A stretch of DNA of 64,000 nt from Adineta steineri (taxonomy: Eukaryota; Rotifera; Eurotatoria; Adinetida; Adinetidae): contig CAJNOI010000040.1 in the NCBI GenBank assembly GCA_905250115.1, forward strand, positions 321,927 to 385,926, read 5' to 3'. The notes beneath the pieces are model-generated. The model had not been told where the DNA came from. It searched no databases and saw only the letters and a list, made by a program, of their open reading frames with translations. Positions 1-15,071 of this stretch are shown here, in pieces (the first letter of the stretch is position 1; each line of letters starts with the position of its first letter). The position numbers and the translations under genes were made by a program.

Positions 1-177
1 CATAAACTTCATTTTTCATAAATTTTTATTTTGACTCGAAAAATAGCATTGATTAACTAAGTCGAGCATTTGAATTATAATTTATTTGGAGAAAATTAAC
101 TATAAAATTTTAACGAAAGATCGATCTCTCTAATATAAACTTCTAAAAGTTTCTTTAACAATACTATAGGTAATGCC
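1..177. other. AT-rich sequence at window start
   Basis: No coding signal is visible. The stretch ends in GTAATGCC (170-177), which is the left copy of the target-site duplication of the MITE that follows. Confidence 0.4.
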
Positions 178-394
178 CAGGAGTGGTGCGAGTCAGCCAA
201 CATTGGGGGGTGTAACGAAAATTTTTTGAATTTTTGGGGGTGTAGCGAAATTTTTTTGATTTTTTAGGGGGTGTAGCATGATCTTTGTTCAAAAACTTCA
301 GAAAATTTGCCGATTTTGTTGAGCAAAAAATCGAAATTTTCAAAGATTGGGGGGGTGTTACACCCCCGACACCCCCCTGGTCGCGCCACCCCTG
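178..394. mobile_element. hAT-like MITE, 217 bp, with perfect 8 bp TSD
   Basis: The ends are imperfect inverted repeats: CAGGAGTGGTGCGA at the left and the complement of CAGGGGTGGCGCGA at the right (12 of 14 match). The octamer GTAATGCC flanks the element directly on both sides (170-177 and 395-402). An 8 bp duplication plus CAG...CTG ends is the hallmark of hAT-superfamily elements. The interior repeats G-rich blocks of the GGGGGTGTAGCG type separated by T/A runs and has no transposase, so it is non-autonomous. The 64-codon minus-strand open frame inside it is not a gene. Confidence 0.85.
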
Positions 395-402
395 GTAATG
401 CC

Positions 403-728
403 AATATCAATATCTTTCTAATATGTTTTCTCTTTTGCGATATACATCTATGAAGCAAAAAGCAACGTGTGTCTCTTCAGTGCGTGATATATAAATTACT
501 ATTAAGCAAGAGAGCTACAGCAATTACTTATTTCAACAACTTCGAAAATAACCGTGAAAAATAATCTTCATTTCACCTATAATACTATATACTACATGTC
601 ACTATAAAACAGATCAATTGATCATATGATTCTTGAATACTAGGAGGTTATAGTCATGGAAACCGACACAATAATGTATTATTCTTTCATATTGTTATCA
701 ATTTTTTGAAGAAAACAGAAAAAAAAGA
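403..728. other. Upstream region of TTLL1
   Basis: AT-rich non-coding sequence between the MITE and the TTLL1 start. No other gene is seen. It should hold the TTLL1 promoter and 5' leader. Confidence 0.4.
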
Positions 729-2478
<1,750 letters not shown>

Positions 2479-2597
2479 ATGAATACAACTACATTTCTCT
2501 TGTTTTGTCGTATTTTGAATACAGATAAAGAAAAACATTGACAGAGACACAGATTTATACTAGACACAACAAAGAAAAAAAAAACTATTATTGTTTT

Positions 2598-4704
<2,107 letters not shown>

Positions 4705-5556
4705 TATCGAATTATTCTCCTAAACAAATGAAACAATTATATCTTTCTATATTAGTTTTTGTCTCTTTGTTCATGATTCAAAATTATTCGATTCGTCAGA
4801 ATTCATTGATAAATCAGAAAGTAGAAAAATTTAAATATGTATCATAGTGACATCTGCTTTCAAAATATTAGAATAATAGATAACCCAATAACTTTAACTA
4901 CAGAAATTCTTATAATAGATCATCCTTAATGAACAAATCTATTTGTATAAATAGTGATTTGATTGTAGAAATAAACCTGACCTGTTGACAGAGCATTTGA
5001 CAAAAAATCACTTACTTAATTGTGATCTTGTGTATCTAGATGAATAAATGGAACATCGATTCTGATAAGAATTTATATAATGGGACCTATTATTAGAGGT
5101 GTAAGCCGCCGCGGCCGATTTTCTCCCAAAAAGCATGGCCGCCGCCGTCAAGCGAAAAAAATGATATATTTTTGAGCCGCCGCCGACAGGGAATAATGGT
5201 CTTTATATTATTTATCGATCTGTGTCAATTAATATCTAAATAAAAAGTATTCAACAGAATGTCTTCTTTTTATTTTCAACATTTTCTCGAAACATATAAT
5301 AATGTCATTCGGTAATATTGTGTTTTAAATGTTCTATTGAAACATATCTTTCAAACATCCAGCCATGGTGTATGTATGAACATTTAATTCTGAGCAAAAT
5401 TATATGATATAGACCAATTGAAGAGTGGAAAACTAATGACGTGTGCGTCAAATATCTTCGGCAAATGTTTTTTAAACTAAAGATGAATACACCGAGTTTT
5501 TATTTGAAAAATAAACACGTACAAATAAATACATCAAAATTAAAAAAATTTCCTAT
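4705..5556. other. Intergenic region with a GC-rich CCGCCG patch
   Basis: AT-rich spacer between the RBBP4/7 start and the ABCG stop codon. Apart from the GC-rich patch at about 5097-5186 no gene or structured element is seen. Confidence 0.45.
5097..5186. repeat. GC-rich CCGCCG repeat fragment, possible truncated element
   Basis: GGTGTAAGCCGCCGCGGCCG is followed by two more GCCGCCGCCG blocks (near 5140 and 5175) in otherwise very AT-rich DNA. The composition resembles the GC-rich MITE interiors elsewhere in the window. I could not find a matching inverted end or a target duplication, so this may be one end of a decayed element. Confidence 0.4.
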
Positions 5557-7696
5557 CTAAGTACGACCTCGACGGATATTAGAAAATCGTAATGCAATGT
5601 ATGCTGTAGTGCGATAAAATATAAGCATACCAAAAAGTACAAGAAAATTAAGACCAACATTAAGATTAAGATTGAAATATTTTATAGCCTCATTACTAAT
5701 AAATGTTCCATTTGTATTATTTTTACACATATCAATATATACTCCATTAGTACATTGATATGTTCGTTCACCCATAAATTGTAATTGCATACATCCATTA
5801 TATGCATATGTATTGTATGATATCCATTTCACCCAAACTATGAGCCAATATGGTGTACTATGAGAAAAATATCCAACGGCTAATAAACATCCGAATAAAT
5901 ATACATTACATGCTACCATAGCTCTTCCTACATCTTGAAGTAGAGCACCAAAGAAAAGGCCAATTGATTCAGCAACAAGAACTGACATTGAAAGAAAACT
6001 AAGAATACCAAGAAAATTAGCAAAATCTGAATTGATATTTGCCATCCAATACATAATAATAAAAGATATTGCCGGTAAAACAAGTTTAATTGGACTTTCT
6101 GATAGACATTTAGCAAAAAAATAAGCTGATAAACGAAATGATCCACTTGCTCGTTCTTTATCAATCACAGAAGTTTCAATAGAAAATGATACTACACCTC
6201 CAAAACATATACTTAAAGGCCAAAATATCAATACAAAAAATATAAATGATGATCGATCTTGTATTGTATTCTCATGATATTTCATACGTAACCAAAAAAG
6301 ACCAAATACAATTGTAATAAAACATGCTTGAATACAATTAAGTTTTGTAAATTGAGATTTACTTGTTAATACCCAATTACGTGAAAAAAGTATCCAAGTT
6401 TGTGCAAAAAAACCAATTGGCCATTTATTTTCATTTTTATTTGCCATTAAATTCTTATGATGTTTATTGATTAAATCTATTTCTTTTTCATTTGGTTCAT
6501 CTATAAGATATTTTCGACCTTCACTTGAATATTTATGAGGATTTTCTAATCTATTCGATGATTTATTTTGAATATAAGCTTCTTTAAGTTCTTCACGAAT
6601 TTCCTTATCTTGATTGACAAGATCCATAATAAAATCAGCTGGATTATATTGTAAAGGTGCATGATGACCTAATGTTGCAAAATAATCTAAAGCATTCGAT
6701 GGTTTACCCTAAGAAATGAAAAAAAAAATAGATATTCATTGAATAGTTAAAATATTGTTTAATGCATACCATAAAAATAGTTTTAGCATCAGCTAATAAA
6801 ATAAGTTGATCAAACGAATGAAAAATTGGTGATGATGGTTGATGAATAGACATCAGAATTGTTTTACCTTTTAATGCTAATTCACGAAGAACACGTATAA
6901 GAGTAACAGCTGATGTACTATCTAAACCTGATGTTGGTTCTAAAAAGAAAAAGAATGTATAAAATTTGAAAAAGTAATGCGACTAACCATCAAGAAAAAT
7001 AACACTTGGATTAGTTAATAATTCTGTGCCAATATTAACACGTCGTTTTTGTCCACCAGATATAAGTATAATTGGAGTATTTGCACAATTTTGAAGATGT
7101 AATTGTTCGATAATTTGTTCAACTTGAGCAAGTTTATCTTTTCGTGTTAAACTATTTGGTAATCGAAGTAAAGCTGTATATGTTAATTGTTGCTTAACAG
7201 TAAGATTTTCAAAAAAAATATCTTCTTGTAATACATAAGCTATATTACGTTTCATACTTTTTTCATAACGTTGATTATTAAGCCAAATATTACCAGTTAC
7301 ACCATTTAATGAACGACCAGCTAATGTATTGAGTAAAGTTGTTTTACCACAACCAGATGGTCCCATAAGTGCTACTAATTGTCCCGGATGAACTTGACCA
7401 GATACATTATCAAGTAAAGTTCGTTGAACTATTTTTTCTTTTGATGGAGGATCCATCATCTTTCCTGGAATATCAATTATTTTACAGACATTTTGAAATG
7501 TAATCGTAATTCGTGGAGATAAATCCTCCATTATACGCACACCATCAAAAGACAATCGAACACCTATTGCACCATCACGACATATTGAAATTGTACGTTG
7601 TTTGGATATATCATCAGTATATTTCATATTTGTTTCAGAATCAAATTCAATAACTGCAACATTAATATGATTGGTAATATTTAATGATGAAGGCAT
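5557..7696 (-). CDS. ABCG-family half-transporter
   Basis: ABC half-transporter of subfamily G (white/ABCG type), with the nucleotide-binding domain before the membrane domain; such proteins dimerise to export lipids or other small molecules. The first coding exon (down to 6983) carries Walker A GPSGCGKTTLLNTLAG, the Q-loop YVLQED and the signature ISGGQKRR leading to Walker B VIFLDG. The second exon (about 6771-6942) has EPTSGLDSTSA and the H-loop SIHQPSS. The last exon (5557-6710) encodes about six hydrophobic helices, the typical VIDKERASGSFRLSAYF coupling segment, and a Cys-containing outer loop before the final helix. I chose the ATG at 7694-7696 (MPSSLNITNH). An in-frame ATG at 7807 would add 37 residues that look like leader sequence. 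The substrate cannot be read from the sequence. Confidence 0.92.
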
Positions 7697-7807
7697 AATA
7701 CGAAGAAAATAAAAAGATTTCTTTATATGACTAGTTTTGTTAAAACTCCTAGTATTTATATGACTGAAGCTGTATAGTTTGCGCACATAATTTAGGTCAG
7801 AGTGCAT

Positions 7808-8715
7808 ATTTACCTGTGTTTTTCGTACATTACTCCTACTCTATTATCTAATATTGATGACATCGACCTTGATGATCATAACAAATTTACTAATCATACT
7901 GATCGAATTAAAAAATAGCTTGTATTATTCAAATGATGTATATCATGGACAATTTTAATGCTCTTTATTTATGTACAGTTTATAATAATTAATTAAAAAT
8001 AAAGATATTTATTTTATTAGTTAAACACTGTTAGTGAACAAAATTTAGATTATTTATTTCATTCATTCATTTCTTATTGTTTTGCATAAAAAGTGAAATA
8101 TTAACTTCAAATGACTCTTATTGATATTATTATATTTATTACTTTTCTTTTCAACACACGTGTATCATATATGATAAAATGATGTATATTTTCATGGATG
8201 AAAGCTTCTTATTTTGTTCATTTATCACAGATATATCTACAGATTTATGATTAATTGTATAAAATAATTCTTTGTATGATATGAAAGAGAAATGTCAATA
8301 TGATCGATTACTTAAATATTTTGAATCGAATTAATAGAAAATCGTCTTTTATTTCTATGTATTATATATTTGTGAATAATATAGCCGGTATGAATAATGA
8401 AAAAACAAACAAATCATATGTACAAAATGACTAATAGAGTCAAAAAGTTATTCCTATAAAATACCAGTATTCAAGAAAATAGCAAAATTGTCATCCACAG
8501 ATATATATAAATATGGGTCTTAATATTAATCGAAGAATAAAATATATTGAAATTAAAATATTCGTTCATTTTTTAATTCAATTAGTAAAACTTTAGGTAT
8601 GGTGAAAGATCATTTAATAACTCCAGAAGAAATATTAAGAAAATCGTCGTCTTCGTTCAAAACAAAATCATATAAAATGTAAATTAGTAATTAATTAAAT
8701 AAATGAAATTATTCA
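7808..8715. other. Intergenic, no gene seen
   Basis: AT-rich sequence upstream of the ABCG gene. A 27-codon open frame at 8599-8682 (plus) has no supporting features. It may simply lie in the decayed receptor region that follows. Confidence 0.35.
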
Positions 8716-9110
8716 TTATTCTTCTAGGATAATGTTAATGCACCATCCTCCTTTATATACTGACTTAAATGGTGATGAATGACTTTTTGCTATTAATAAA
8801 CTATCAGTTGGTGATAATGATTGACGAACTCTTGTCGATACTCCATGAAGGAGACTATAGATAAAATAGTTAATGGAATAATATAAACAAAGATAAAAGA
8901 GAATGAAATGATCTATCAATCCAATTTAAATCATAATGAAAATCAAGTCCTTCAGGTATATATTTATGCCAATTAAATAATGGTGATAAAGCAAATAACC
9001 AACAAATAAGAATAGTTATATATGAATGTCGTTTAAAATATTATTTTGTTAGATTTATACGAAGAATTGTATTATTAAAATCATCATTAACATAAATATT
9101 TGAACACAAC
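8716..9110 (-). pseudogene. Opsin-like GPCR remnant
   Basis: Read on the minus strand, 9024 to 8873 encodes RHSYITILICWLFALSPLFN followed by WHKYIPEGLDFHYDLNWID, then SLLSLFILFH and a stop. This reproduces the end of TM4, the opsin second extracellular loop (PLFGW.RYVPEGL in real opsins) and the start of TM5. The usual loop cysteine after PEGL is not at its expected place. A stop lies 3 codons upstream of this block and another closes TM5. A short minus frame at 8716-8850 (GVSTRVRQSLSPTDSLLIAK) could be the cytoplasmic tail. No TM7 retinal-lysine segment is found. Best read as a decayed opsin or related rhodopsin-class receptor; a badly spliced partial gene is the alternative. Confidence 0.5.
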
Positions 9111-11980
9111 TATTTAAATAAGATATGAAATCTTCGAATTGACAATAAAATAATGCACCCTTCATTCTTTATGGCGTGTCCGTTAATTCAATAGATTTTT
9201 TTAGAGAAAAATCTTTTATGTGATCATTTAATTTTTTGTTTAAAGAATTCTACTCTCTCAAGTTTCACCTCCGATAAAATTGTGAAGTATTACAGAGTGT
9301 AGAATATTTTGATTTTCGATAGAATTATTATTTAGAAGTACTTTAAATAATTATCTTGCTGTTATAAGTCATAGTTGAATATCTGAATAACTATCAAGCT
9401 TTATAATTTTACATCAAAGTCGAGAAGATGAATATGATTATAGTATAAATTCTATATATATATATATTGAATTTCAATGATTAAATTCTATAGTAGTTCA
9501 TATATATCTACTTCGACCGATCATATATTCACATAAGGTTTCTTCTCTGGCCAATCTTGATTAATTTATTATTTCAATTTTTCATTTTCTATCATTAAAT
9601 CAACTATGACATTAAAATAAATGAATATTTTATGAAAAAGTTAATCATGATTATATTGACAAATATCCTAGATAGAATCCTAATAATATTCTTTTTGAAT
9701 ATTTCATTATTTCTAGAAGACAATCATATGCATATGAATTTGTAAGCACGAGCCAAAGTAATCATTATTCATTTTTTTCTCTCTAACAGTCAGGTGTGTA
9801 CTTGTACCCTCGAAGGCATACATCAAATTGAGTTGATGAAGTCTTTCAATAACTGCTTATTCACCATACAAGTTTTTCTTTCTGTTTTTATGCTATTTCA
9901 ATACGCAATACATACGTTATATATGCTGCATTAATGATAAGGTGTCTACTGGTCTGTTATATTTTCTTTTTGGCTTCTGTTGACGATAATGCTAAAGCTA
10001 CGCATATATATATATGTGCGTATGTGTATACATAGTCAATAGCACCTCTTTTCTCAATATACAATGCATATTGTATATAGTTGTTTATTCTACAAATGGA
10101 TTGACGTTGAAATAAGAGAAGAAAAAAAGATAATTCAAGTTATTAGTACTTTATTTTCAACTAGGTATATACAAAAAAAGAAAAAAAGATATAGTCGCTT
10201 TTCTTTTCTTCATTCGGCCAATTACTTTTTAACACAGGCATGATGAACTTGAATGGTCTCTTCTGTATAAAAGACTAAGGTTTCAATAAAATTTGAAAAA
10301 TTATACAAGAAGCTCTTCATCATCATTCGATCGAGATAGAATAAGCGCAAGTGAGAAAAAGAATGACAAGTTTATTTCATTCGAAATTATATCTTGATAC
10401 GGATTTAACATATCATCTACGAGATTCAACTAATAGGTAAGAATATGAATAACATTCATCTTCAAAAAGAAAAAAATAGTTGGGATAGAAACGGCACGTC
10501 CTTAACTTTTCTTTTTTTTTCTTCAATGTTCAAAGTCAAAGCGAATACACTAGAGACTTGTATGAATAAAGAGAAACAAAAACAAAATAGCAGTCACTCT
10601 ACTATTGTCTGAAATGTATTGTAAATAAAAGCAAATACTCTTGAATAAAAGAATGAGATGATGATGATGATGAATTTTTTTTCATCAAATAGAATTAACA
10701 ATCTAGATGTTCATAGAGATTAAAATTAGATTTTTAAAAGAAAGAAGAAGAAGATTTTGATAATATACAAAAAAAAATATGTAAAGAAACCTAAGGAATG
10801 CTCATCTTCCTTTTTCTCTCTTATTAATCTAAGAAATCGATATACATTGAAACCTTTTCGATTATTCTTTTCGAAAATATAAAATCTTTTTCTTTTTTCC
10901 TTCTTACATTCATTCTTTCCGTTATTTTATACAAGATATATGCCGAACAATTGTAAGTATGAATTTACATATTCATTGATATCCATTTGTTCTTAATTAA
11001 TTAAGGTCGATTGATTTCTTTTTTTTTTGCTATATCTTTTGAACATTCATATCAGAGATAAACTACCGTTAGTTTTCTTCTTTTTTTTTTGCAGAAGAAA
11101 AGGATTAGTATGATTATGACACACATGTGTAGAGATTTTTAAAACAAGAAACGAAATGAGCGGCTAATCAACTTTGAGAATGTTTTATTGTGCAATTCAA
11201 TCTGATCCCGCCTTAATTTGAACTTCTTCTAGTAGACTGATCATTACAATACAGATCATTTGTGTTGTTATTCTATCGAATTGTTTATTCACATCATCAG
11301 CAAACATGTAAACTACTCAATAGATGATCATATTATTGACTTTATGAAGAAAAAAAATCTTTTATAAAAACGTTTTCAATGTATAGTAAACAAATACTTC
11401 GAAAAAGTCGAGATAGGTGATATGATCAATAAGTAAATATATACGTGAGAAATGAAATATGATTTCAGTTTTATTCCAACTACTACTTGATTAAAACTAT
11501 ACTTATCACTTCGTCTTTTTATTTTGTTTAATGATAATTTTAATTCTGATTCGTTATTAAATATTTTTGCTTCTCAACCAATTGTGAAAAGCAAATAAAG
11601 AGGAGAAGAAGAAGAAAAAAAAAGAAAAGAATAACATTTCATCATGTGTGTCGAACAACATCATTAAAAACATCTCTCGCTTCTAATAGGTTCGATTCAT
11701 CATCACATCATCATTTTCGAGAAAGAGAAAGAGTGAGAAATTTCTCTCTCTCCCTCTCTCTCTCTTTCTTTCTTTCTTGTCTCTCTTCTCTCCTTCTTGA
11801 CTTGATTATGCATCTCATTCGAATAGGTAGTAAGTCTTCTTGTACAAGAGAGAAAAAGAAAAAAAACCCTAATACAAACATTCATATAGAAGAGATTCTA
11901 TTCGTCAATTGTGATTAGTCGTGTTTTCATGTAATAATTGTGTCGACAATATAAGTTAGTCTTCGAATCTCTAAAACATA
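9111..11980. other. Intergenic and upstream region of glass, microsatellite rich
   Basis: No gene is recognised. Simple repeats include (AT)n bounded by GCGTA words near 9995-10025, a GAT run near 10657-10671, and a long polypyrimidine CT tract at about 11741-11795 just upstream of glass. The tract could be leader or promoter sequence. Confidence 0.4.
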
Positions 11981-13526
11981 ATGACAGCAATAAATCGCAC
12001 CAACATGGATTCAGCTACAATTGATGTTTCATCATCACTTTGGCGTGCTGCTACAGATCCTCCTCCTTCATTTGATGGGTAAGCTAAACAAAAAAAAAAC
12101 AGAGCTTCAAAGAAAGACATACCGTTTTTTTTTCTATTAAGATAAAGTCTTTGAATCTTATCAATTAATTTTCTAATTTTGTTTCTCCTTTGTTTAGAAG
12201 TTTTATCTCATCTTGGCGGGATCACCATCATCCACATCCTCATGATTTAGTTGTACATCATGATTACAGTCCATTTCGTTTCTCTGACCCACATTATCAT
12301 CATCATTATTATGATCCAACATCAGCATATTATGCTGATGCAGCTATGGATTCTTATGCATCATCAAGTACTACAGCTGCTGCGGCTGCATCAGTTTATT
12401 CACCATATATGGTACATCATCATTCTCCACCACCAACAAATTCAAATTCACCTTCAATTAAACCTGAAGCAAATGTTACAACCGCTGCAGCATTACAATC
12501 TGCATTAAGTTTATCAACACCAATGAATGTTAATGTTTCAATGAATTTTAATTCTCATAATATACAATATACAAGTGGTTATAATGTTCCGACACCATCA
12601 GGATCAGCAGCAAATTTATCATATGAACCATTTTATACATCAAATCGTCATCATCCTGTTACATCATCATATCATCATCATAATTCAATTCCATCAGAAA
12701 TTAAAAATCGTTTGGATCCAGTAAGTACAAAACAAGCAATGCTTTTATCAGCAGCTACTGGTTATGATTGTAAAGATTTCACAAAATTATGTGAATTTTT
12801 TCCAACACCATCATCATCATCAACGTCAAATGAAAAACGAAAGTATGTCGAGAAGTTTTTTTTTCAAACTATATATAGTTAAATAAATTTGTTTTTTTTT
12901 CATAGTTCTTGGTTACAAACTCAATCAACATCAAAATCTTTAACTAATAAAACTAATGAAGGACGTATAAATCGTTGTCGTATATGTGGTAAAATCTATG
13001 CTCGACCAAGTACACTTAAAACTCATTTACGTACACATTCTGGTGAAAAAGTAAAGTTTATTTAAATTGTTATTTTAAAAGAATTTTTTTTTAATATGTA
13101 TATTTCTTTAGCCATATAAATGTGATAAATGTTGTAAAGCATTTACACAAGCAGCTAATTTAACTGCACATTTACGTACACATTCAGGTGAAAAACCATT
13201 TTCATGTGATATATGTGGAAGAAAATTTTCTCAAAGTTCATCAGTAACAACACATATGAGAACACATTCAGGTGAAAGACCATATCAATGTAAATATTGT
13301 CGAAAAGCTTTTTCGGATAGTTCAACATTAACAAAACATATGAGAGTACATAGTGGAGGTAAGAACACTTGAAATTTATACTGAAAATATCATTTATATA
13401 TTATATTTTTTTCTAGAAAAACCCTATGAATGTTCATTATGTCGTCTTCGTTTTTCACAATCAGGAAATCTTAATCGACATATGAGAATACATATGAATG
13501 GTAGTAATGGCCATCCATCGAAGTAA
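11981..13526 (+). CDS. glass: Glass-type C2H2 zinc-finger transcription factor
   Basis: Orthologue of Glass, which in insects is required for photoreceptor cell identity and opsin-pathway expression. The five C-terminal zinc fingers match Glass finger by finger: [80 protein letters not shown] and [20 protein letters not shown]. The order of the helix words PSTLKT, AANLTA, SSSVTT, SSTLTK, SGNLNR is diagnostic. The N-terminal part (exon 2, 12198-12843) is low complexity, rich in H, S, Y and A, with a poly-Ala run. Introns lie at 12079-12197, about 12844-12905, after finger 1 and inside the linker before finger 5. The start at 11981 is the first in-frame ATG; 12005 is an alternative. Target specificity is inferred from finger identity. 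Confidence 0.93.
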
Positions 13527-14259
13527 TAAACAACAAAATAAAAAACTAATAATTCTTTCTTCGTCGCTGTTTTTTTTTATTGTTGTGGCCCTTTTTCTTT
13601 TGCATTTGCTTGCTTTATATTTTTTGACTATTGCTTGTTTTTTTTTTGTGAATGAAATTTTCTATGATAGAAGAAGAAGAAGAAAAAAAGAAAAGATCAA
13701 ATATGCATATATATATACGTGTGTAATATAATGAATAAAATTTTTCGTTTATTTTAACCAATAGGAAAAGATTTTATGAGAATATAGAATGGAAAAATAA
13801 TTAATTTTATATTTATAATGTATGCAAAAAATAAACTAATCGAATTTTGTTTATTTAGAACATGTTTGTTATGAACATAATTCGAAAAGAGGACATCTGA
13901 CTTCATAGGTATTCGATATTTTTTAATCAATTAATATTATCAAAATATGAATGAAAATAATAATGTTTGTGAGGAGGGATCGAAATTAGAATATTATTTT
14001 AGATAAACTGCAAAAGTAGAAGAAAAAAATACATGTGAGATTACAAATGATAATGAGAAATCTAATTATTACCGATAGGGTTGAGAGTGCAAGCAGCGTA
14101 AATTATTATATAAGCTTACAATGTTACTCAGAAATTTTTCATTGATATTATCTCTTCGATTCTTGCTTACACTTGAATTCTTATGATTACTTTTTTTGTC
14201 TAAATTCTACTCGTCGTCGGAATATAACATATACATTACTCGTATCATACTTTCATGGA
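13527..14259. other. Downstream region of glass
   Basis: AT-rich, presumably the glass 3' leader and spacer; AATAAA-like signals occur near 13733. No gene is seen. Confidence 0.4.
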
Positions 14260-14267
14260 CTTCAAAG

Positions 14268-14435
14268 CAGTGGTGGATTTAGAATGCGGCGATCGGCCCC
14301 CCTTCAGAAGATTTTTTCGATTTTTTATAGCAAAAATGAACGAAAAAATAGGTTCAAACTACTTCGATTGGACTCAAAAAACAGTTTTTACCCAAAATCG
14401 CCCCCCTCCCTTCCAAAATCCTAGATCCGCCACTG
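14268..14435. mobile_element. hAT-like MITE copy A, 168 bp
   Basis: The ends are CAGTGGTGGATTTAG and the complement of CAGTGGCGGATCTAG. Flanking octamers CTTCAAAG (14260-14267) and CTTAAAAG (14436-14443) match at 7 of 8 positions, consistent with an aged 8 bp target duplication. The interior contains GATCGGCCCCCC and CGCCCCCCTCCC blocks around an AT-rich core. There is no transposase. Confidence 0.8.
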
Positions 14436-14585
14436 CTTAAAAGTGATCTTGAAGATATGGATTTATGATTGAATAGAATCAAGGAAATTCACACGACAAG
14501 GATATGAAATAGTATTCTTTTTTGACAAAAATACGTCGAGTGATTTTTAATTTAAGATTCAGAGAGATATCGTTAACCTTCAAAT

Positions 14586-14789
14586 CAGTGGCGGATCTGG
14601 GATTTTGGAAGGGGGGGGGGGCGATGCCTGAGGAGGGGGTGGGCGATTTTGGTTAAAAGCTATTTTTTAAGTCCAACTGAAGTAGTGTGAACCTATTTTT
14701 TCGTTCATTTTTGCTGTTAAAAATCAAAAAAAATTCGGGATGGGGGGGGGGCGATCGCTCCCATCGCCCTCCCCCTAAATCCGCCACTG
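14586..14789. mobile_element. hAT-like MITE copy B, 204 bp, opposite orientation to copy A
   Basis: The ends are CAGTGGCGGATCTGGG and the complement of CAGTGGCGGATTTAGG. Flanking octamers CTTCAAAT (14578-14585) and CTTCAGAT (14790-14797) match at 7 of 8. Its interior is the reverse complement of copy A in outline: for example CGTTCATTTTTGCT here corresponds to AGCAAAAATGAACG in copy A. It is longer mainly through expanded G-runs. The two copies lie 150 bp apart head to head and could fold back on each other in a transcript. Confidence 0.8.
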
Positions 14790-15071
14790 CTTCAGATGCA
14801 TTTTAGGAATACTTTAAACTTGTTGAAATCGAGTTAAAAATTGATATTTAGTCATACCTGTAAACTTCTCTATATTATTCTAGTAATGTAAAAGAACAAA
14901 TATACTGTGATGTATCAATAATCATTTGAAACATGTTATAAGATGAATACACTAGCTGTTGTATTATTTTAAGAAATAGAAATTTTATCAGTTTATTCTA
15001 AAAATCATCATATCACCAAAAACATATATTGTATTATAATATTGAAAACAAAAAAAGGTATAAAAAAAAAT

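Noticed and set aside
264-458. Minus-strand 64-codon open frame over the first MITE
   Set aside because: It spans the inverted-repeat end and G-rich interior of a mobile element and runs out into flanking DNA; no protein features.
11703-11918. Overlapping frames on both strands rich in S/L or R/E upstream of glass
   Set aside because: They translate a CT/GA microsatellite tract and carry no domain.
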